Positions 61,807-64,000 of a stretch of 64,000 bases of DNA are shown here, piece after piece (position 1 is the stretch's first letter; every line of letters starts with the position of its first letter). The stretch spans positions 1 to 64,000 of the forward strand of contig DASZSV010000081.1 of the NCBI GenBank assembly GCA_035548495.1, in the 5' to 3' direction. The notes below the pieces were generated by a model. It did not search any database, was not told where the DNA came from, and saw only the letters and a program-made list of their open reading frames with translations. The DNA is from CAILZL01 sp035548495. GTDB taxonomy: Bacteria > Pseudomonadota > Gammaproteobacteria > Steroidobacterales > Steroidobacteraceae. A program made the translations under genes and the position numbers.

Positions 61807-61968
61807 ATGCGTTGGCGTGGCGAACAGGAAAGCTCGAACATCGAAGATCGTCTTGTTCCTGATTCATTTACGCATGGCACGTCAGCACAACGCGTACGCT
61901 GGTTCAAACGCGGCATTGATCGTGGTGACATGGAGCAGTGCGATACCTTCAAGACGGAAGAGTTGTAA
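61807..61968 (+). pseudogene. Remnant of a YpfJ-type zinc metallopeptidase, large internal deletion
   Basis: A 53-codon frame joins both ends of the neutral zinc metallopeptidase (YpfJ/KPN_02809) family. The first 15 residues, MRWRGEQESSNIEDR, are the family's invariant start, and the following 38, VPDSFTHGTSAQRVRW+FKRG...QCDTF, are its C-terminus. Family members have close to 290 residues, so about 80 percent, including the HExxH active site, is missing without loss of frame. It cannot be an active peptidase. An assembly collapse is less likely because no repeats are visible at the joint. Confidence 0.85.
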
Positions 61969-61988
61969 CAAGTATCTGCCCAACTACT

Positions 61989-62891
61989 TCACGCTGGTTG
62001 ATAAACGAATTGACCTGCGAGTACAGCGGAGCCGGCGATTCGTACCGTGTAGTTGTCATTGTTTTTCTCGGCCCAAACGAGCACTTTTCCCTCACGATCG
62101 ACTTCGTATCCTTGCTCAATGACAATGGGCTGTGACATGCGCGGCTGGCCGCAGATGAATTCTTGATAATAGGCGCCAAGCACTCCGGAAGCTGTGCCTG
62201 TTACGGGATCCTCAATGGTTCCAGAACCGGGAGCAGAAAAATGCCGTGCATGCATGTGCACTCCTGTACCGATTGTTTCCAGGCAGAATGGATGGATTGA
62301 CGCATCGGGAATATCAACAAGCGCCTCCTGAAACCGGGCTGTTTGAGGTTGCATTCGTTGAACAGCGCTCAACGAGCGCACCGGTATGATCAATGTCTAG
62401 CGACCTGTTGAGCCATAGATTACTGGAAGTGATGGATGAATGTCCTCTTCAGAGACGCCGACCACTTCCATCAAAACATTCTGGTTCCCGTTGAATTTTT
62501 TGAATTGCGATTGTGCTTGTCCCATTGTCACTAACGCGTCGCCCTTTGGCGTGGACTCAATCCTGATCGGAAGGATTCCTGCTTTTGTCTCGAGCGAGAA
62601 TGTGATTACGCTTGAATCCTGCAATAGTCCTGCTCCCCGCATAGCGGTTGCAGCAGCTATGGTTGCGTGGCCACATAGATCAACCTCCTTGCGAGGAGAA
62701 AAATATCGAATGCCAAAGTCTGCAACTTCTGACGGTATGATGAAAGCAGTGTCGTTGAAGTCAGTGGAAGCAGCAATTGCTTGCATGGCGTTGCTATCCA
62801 GGCCTTCCGGCAACAGAACAATACCTGCCGGGTTGCCTTTGCCCGGTTGCGAAGTAAATACATCGAAGTGGAGAATACAGGTTGTCTTCAT
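61989..62891 (-). pseudogene. PhzF-family epimerase-like gene with an in-frame amber codon
   Basis: One continuous minus-strand frame encodes a full PhzF-type protein of about 300 residues, interrupted once by TAG at 62399-62397. The N-terminal part (ILHFDVFTSQPGKGNPAGIV, FRYFSPRKEVDLCGHATIAA with the domain's DLCGHATL-like motif) and C-terminal part (GTIEDPVTGTASGVLGAYY) are intact. The stop follows YGSTGR and precedes TLIIPVRSL; many relatives have Trp there, so a single TGG-to-TAG change explains it. PhzF-like proteins are isomerases of mostly unknown substrates. The start ATG 62891 gives MKTTCILHFDVF. Confidence 0.85.
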
Positions 62892-63054
62892 GTACGCGTC
62901 TTCTGGTGCCAACATGGTTCATCAGACCATAAATGCCAGATAACACCAAATCTGAGCGCACTGCAATGGGTCGACTTGGCAGCTGAACTGCACAACGTGT
63001 TCAAGGCAGGCTTCCCCTTGTATCATCGCATCATATTTCAACGTCATATTATTC

Positions 63055-64000
63055 ATGCTCCCCATCCACGCTGTTATACCGCAATTGATTGACGCCGTGC
63101 GTTCGCATGCTTCAGTTGTACTGCAAGCTCCACCCGGCGCGGGTAAATCGACGGTGGTTCCGCTGGAATTACTGAAAGGCGAAAAATTCAGGGGAAAGAT
63201 TCTAATGCTGGAACCACGGCGTGTGGCAGCACGCAGTGTGGCGATGCGTATGGCCAATACCTTGAATGAACCAGTGGGTAAAACGGTAGGCTATCGCACA
63301 CGACTGGATACAAAGATCAGCGCACAGACAAGAGTTGAAGTCGTCACTGAGGGCATTCTCACCCGCATGTTGCAGCACGATGCGGCGCTGGAAGATGTGA
63401 GCATGGTGATCTTTGATGAATTCCATGAACGCAGTTTGCAGGCTGATCTCGGTCTCGCGTTGTGTCTGGATGTGCAAAGCACCTTGCGCGATGATCTCAA
63501 GTTGCTGGTGATGTCGGCAACACTGGATGGTGCAGCCGTCTCACAATTGTTGGGTAATGCGCCAATCGTCACTTCCGAAGGAAAGTCATTTGAAGTGATC
63601 ACTCACTATCGCAATGTCACTGCGCCGCGGTCGTTGTGGAATAACACGGATGTGGCGCGCGATGTGGCCAATGTAATATTGCGTGCATTGAATGAACATG
63701 ATGGTGATGTACTGGCATTTCTTCCGGGCCAGGGAGAAATTCGCAGAACACAACAGTTTCTCGATGAATCATCACTTGCTGACAACACTCATGTCTATCC
63801 TTTGTATGGTGAATTGAGTCCGGCTGAACAGGATCGTGCCATTGCACCTGCAAAAAACGGCGAACGCAAAATTGTGTTGTCTACCAATATCGCCGAAACC
63901 TCACTCACCATTGATGGCATTCAGATTGTCATCGACAGTGGTCTGGAGCGGCGTGCGCGGTTTGATCCCAACTCGGGCATGAATGCGCTGGAAACATTGC
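63055..64000 (+). CDS. hrpB: ATP-dependent helicase HrpB, 3' end outside the window
   Basis: The first 315 residues of a DEAH-box helicase. Walker A is QAPPGAGKSTVVPLELL (about residues 24-40), motif II is DEFHER, motif III MSATLDG, motif V STNIAETSLTIDGI and the region VIDSGLERRARFDPNSGM distinguishes HrpB from HrpA. The role of HrpB is unsettled; it is not essential in E. coli. The short N-terminus before Walker A (MLPIHAVIPQLIDAVRSHASVVL) matches HrpB, fixing ATG 63055. The frame is open to the last base. Confidence 0.95.
   Translation, partial: MLPIHAVIPQLIDAVRSHASVVLQAPPGAGKSTVVPLELLKGEKFRGKILMLEPRRVAARSVAMRMANTLNEPVGKTVGYRTRLDTKISAQTRVEVVTEGILTRMLQHDAALEDVSMVIFDEFHERSLQADLGLALCLDVQSTLRDDLKLLVMSATLDGAAVSQLLGNAPIVTSEGKSFEVITHYRNVTAPRSLWNNTDVARDVANVILRALNEHDGDVLAFLPGQGEIRRTQQFLDESSLADNTHVYPLYGELSPAEQDRAIAPAKNGERKIVLSTNIAETSLTIDGIQIVIDSGLERRARFDPNSGMNALETL

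Noticed and set aside
61989..62393. Treating the downstream half of the PhzF gene as a separate functional gene
   Set aside because: It starts mid-domain at ATA/ATT-like codons, in the same frame as the upstream half and directly after the amber codon.
62397..62399. Programmed read-through or special amino acid at the PhzF TAG
   Set aside because: No recoding signal is evident and the family has no such residue; a point mutation is simpler.
1..64000. CRISPR arrays, rRNA operons, tRNA genes, replication origin
   Set aside because: No regularly spaced repeats, rRNA-like blocks, tRNA cloverleaf with TTCRA arm or DnaA-box cluster was noticed by eye; a tRNAscan and CRISPR search would be decisive.

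Overview
The window reads as chromosomal DNA of a gammaproteobacterium of moderate GC content. Evidence is the priA-argS-SPOR order typical of Pseudomonas-like genomes, an MdtABC/MuxABC-type pair of RND pumps, GshA and PlsB of the gamma type, a CpdA cAMP phosphodiesterase, a sigma/DUF3619/DUF3106 operon, serine-rich lipoprotein linkers and a GlyGly-CTERM tail. I cannot name the genus: there is no rRNA, and no tRNA was seen. The secreted enzymes, poly-Ser linker and c-di-GMP control fit a free-living, surface-associated heterotroph.

Layout. 1-2.8 kb: a frame-broken lipase-like gene cut by the window edge, an OmpW barrel and a carboxylesterase. 2.9-7.4 kb (minus): priA, argS and an FtsN-like SPOR protein, in that transcription order. 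7.5-9.3 kb: a tightly overlapping sigma factor, DUF3619, small acidic protein and DUF3106 operon. 9.6-12 kb: a large poly-Ser lipoprotein of unknown function. 12-15.7 kb (minus): a VWA lipoprotein, an ECF sigma factor and its probable membrane anti-sigma factor; the VWA and anti-sigma proteins both carry a peptide that looks like the start of a TonB-receptor plug domain. 15.9-24.8 kb: a saccharopine-dehydrogenase-like protein, then an adaptor and two RND permeases. 24.9-27.3 kb: small envelope proteins. 27.4-32.6 kb: YgiQ-type radical SAM protein, a one-haem secreted protein, a structured non-coding stretch and an inverted-repeat element. 32.6-49.3 kb: housekeeping and catabolic genes (thiolase, gshA, diguanylate cyclase, KDPG aldolase and KDG kinase, prpD, cpdA, putA, TraB-like, rubredoxin, a secreted glycosidase, a DUF805 protein).

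49.4-56.6 kb is the most unusual part. A minus-strand group ends in plsB and begins with an orphan contractile-tail-sheath-like gene, with no other tail genes in view. Facing away from it is a type I c-di-GMP riboswitch, followed by an intrinsic terminator and then a protein with two SPOR-like modules. A diguanylate cyclase lies about 18 kb upstream.

56.7-64 kb: methionine aminopeptidase, an outer-membrane barrel, a GH17-GT2 glucan synthase of the NdvB kind, rluB, two decayed genes (a zinc metallopeptidase with a large internal deletion and a PhzF gene with an in-frame amber codon), and the start of hrpB, which runs off the window.

Three damaged genes, an inverted-repeat element and two palindromic repeats inside coding sequence point to ongoing small-scale decay and repeat spread. 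No CRISPR array, intact insertion sequence, integrase or replication origin was seen.
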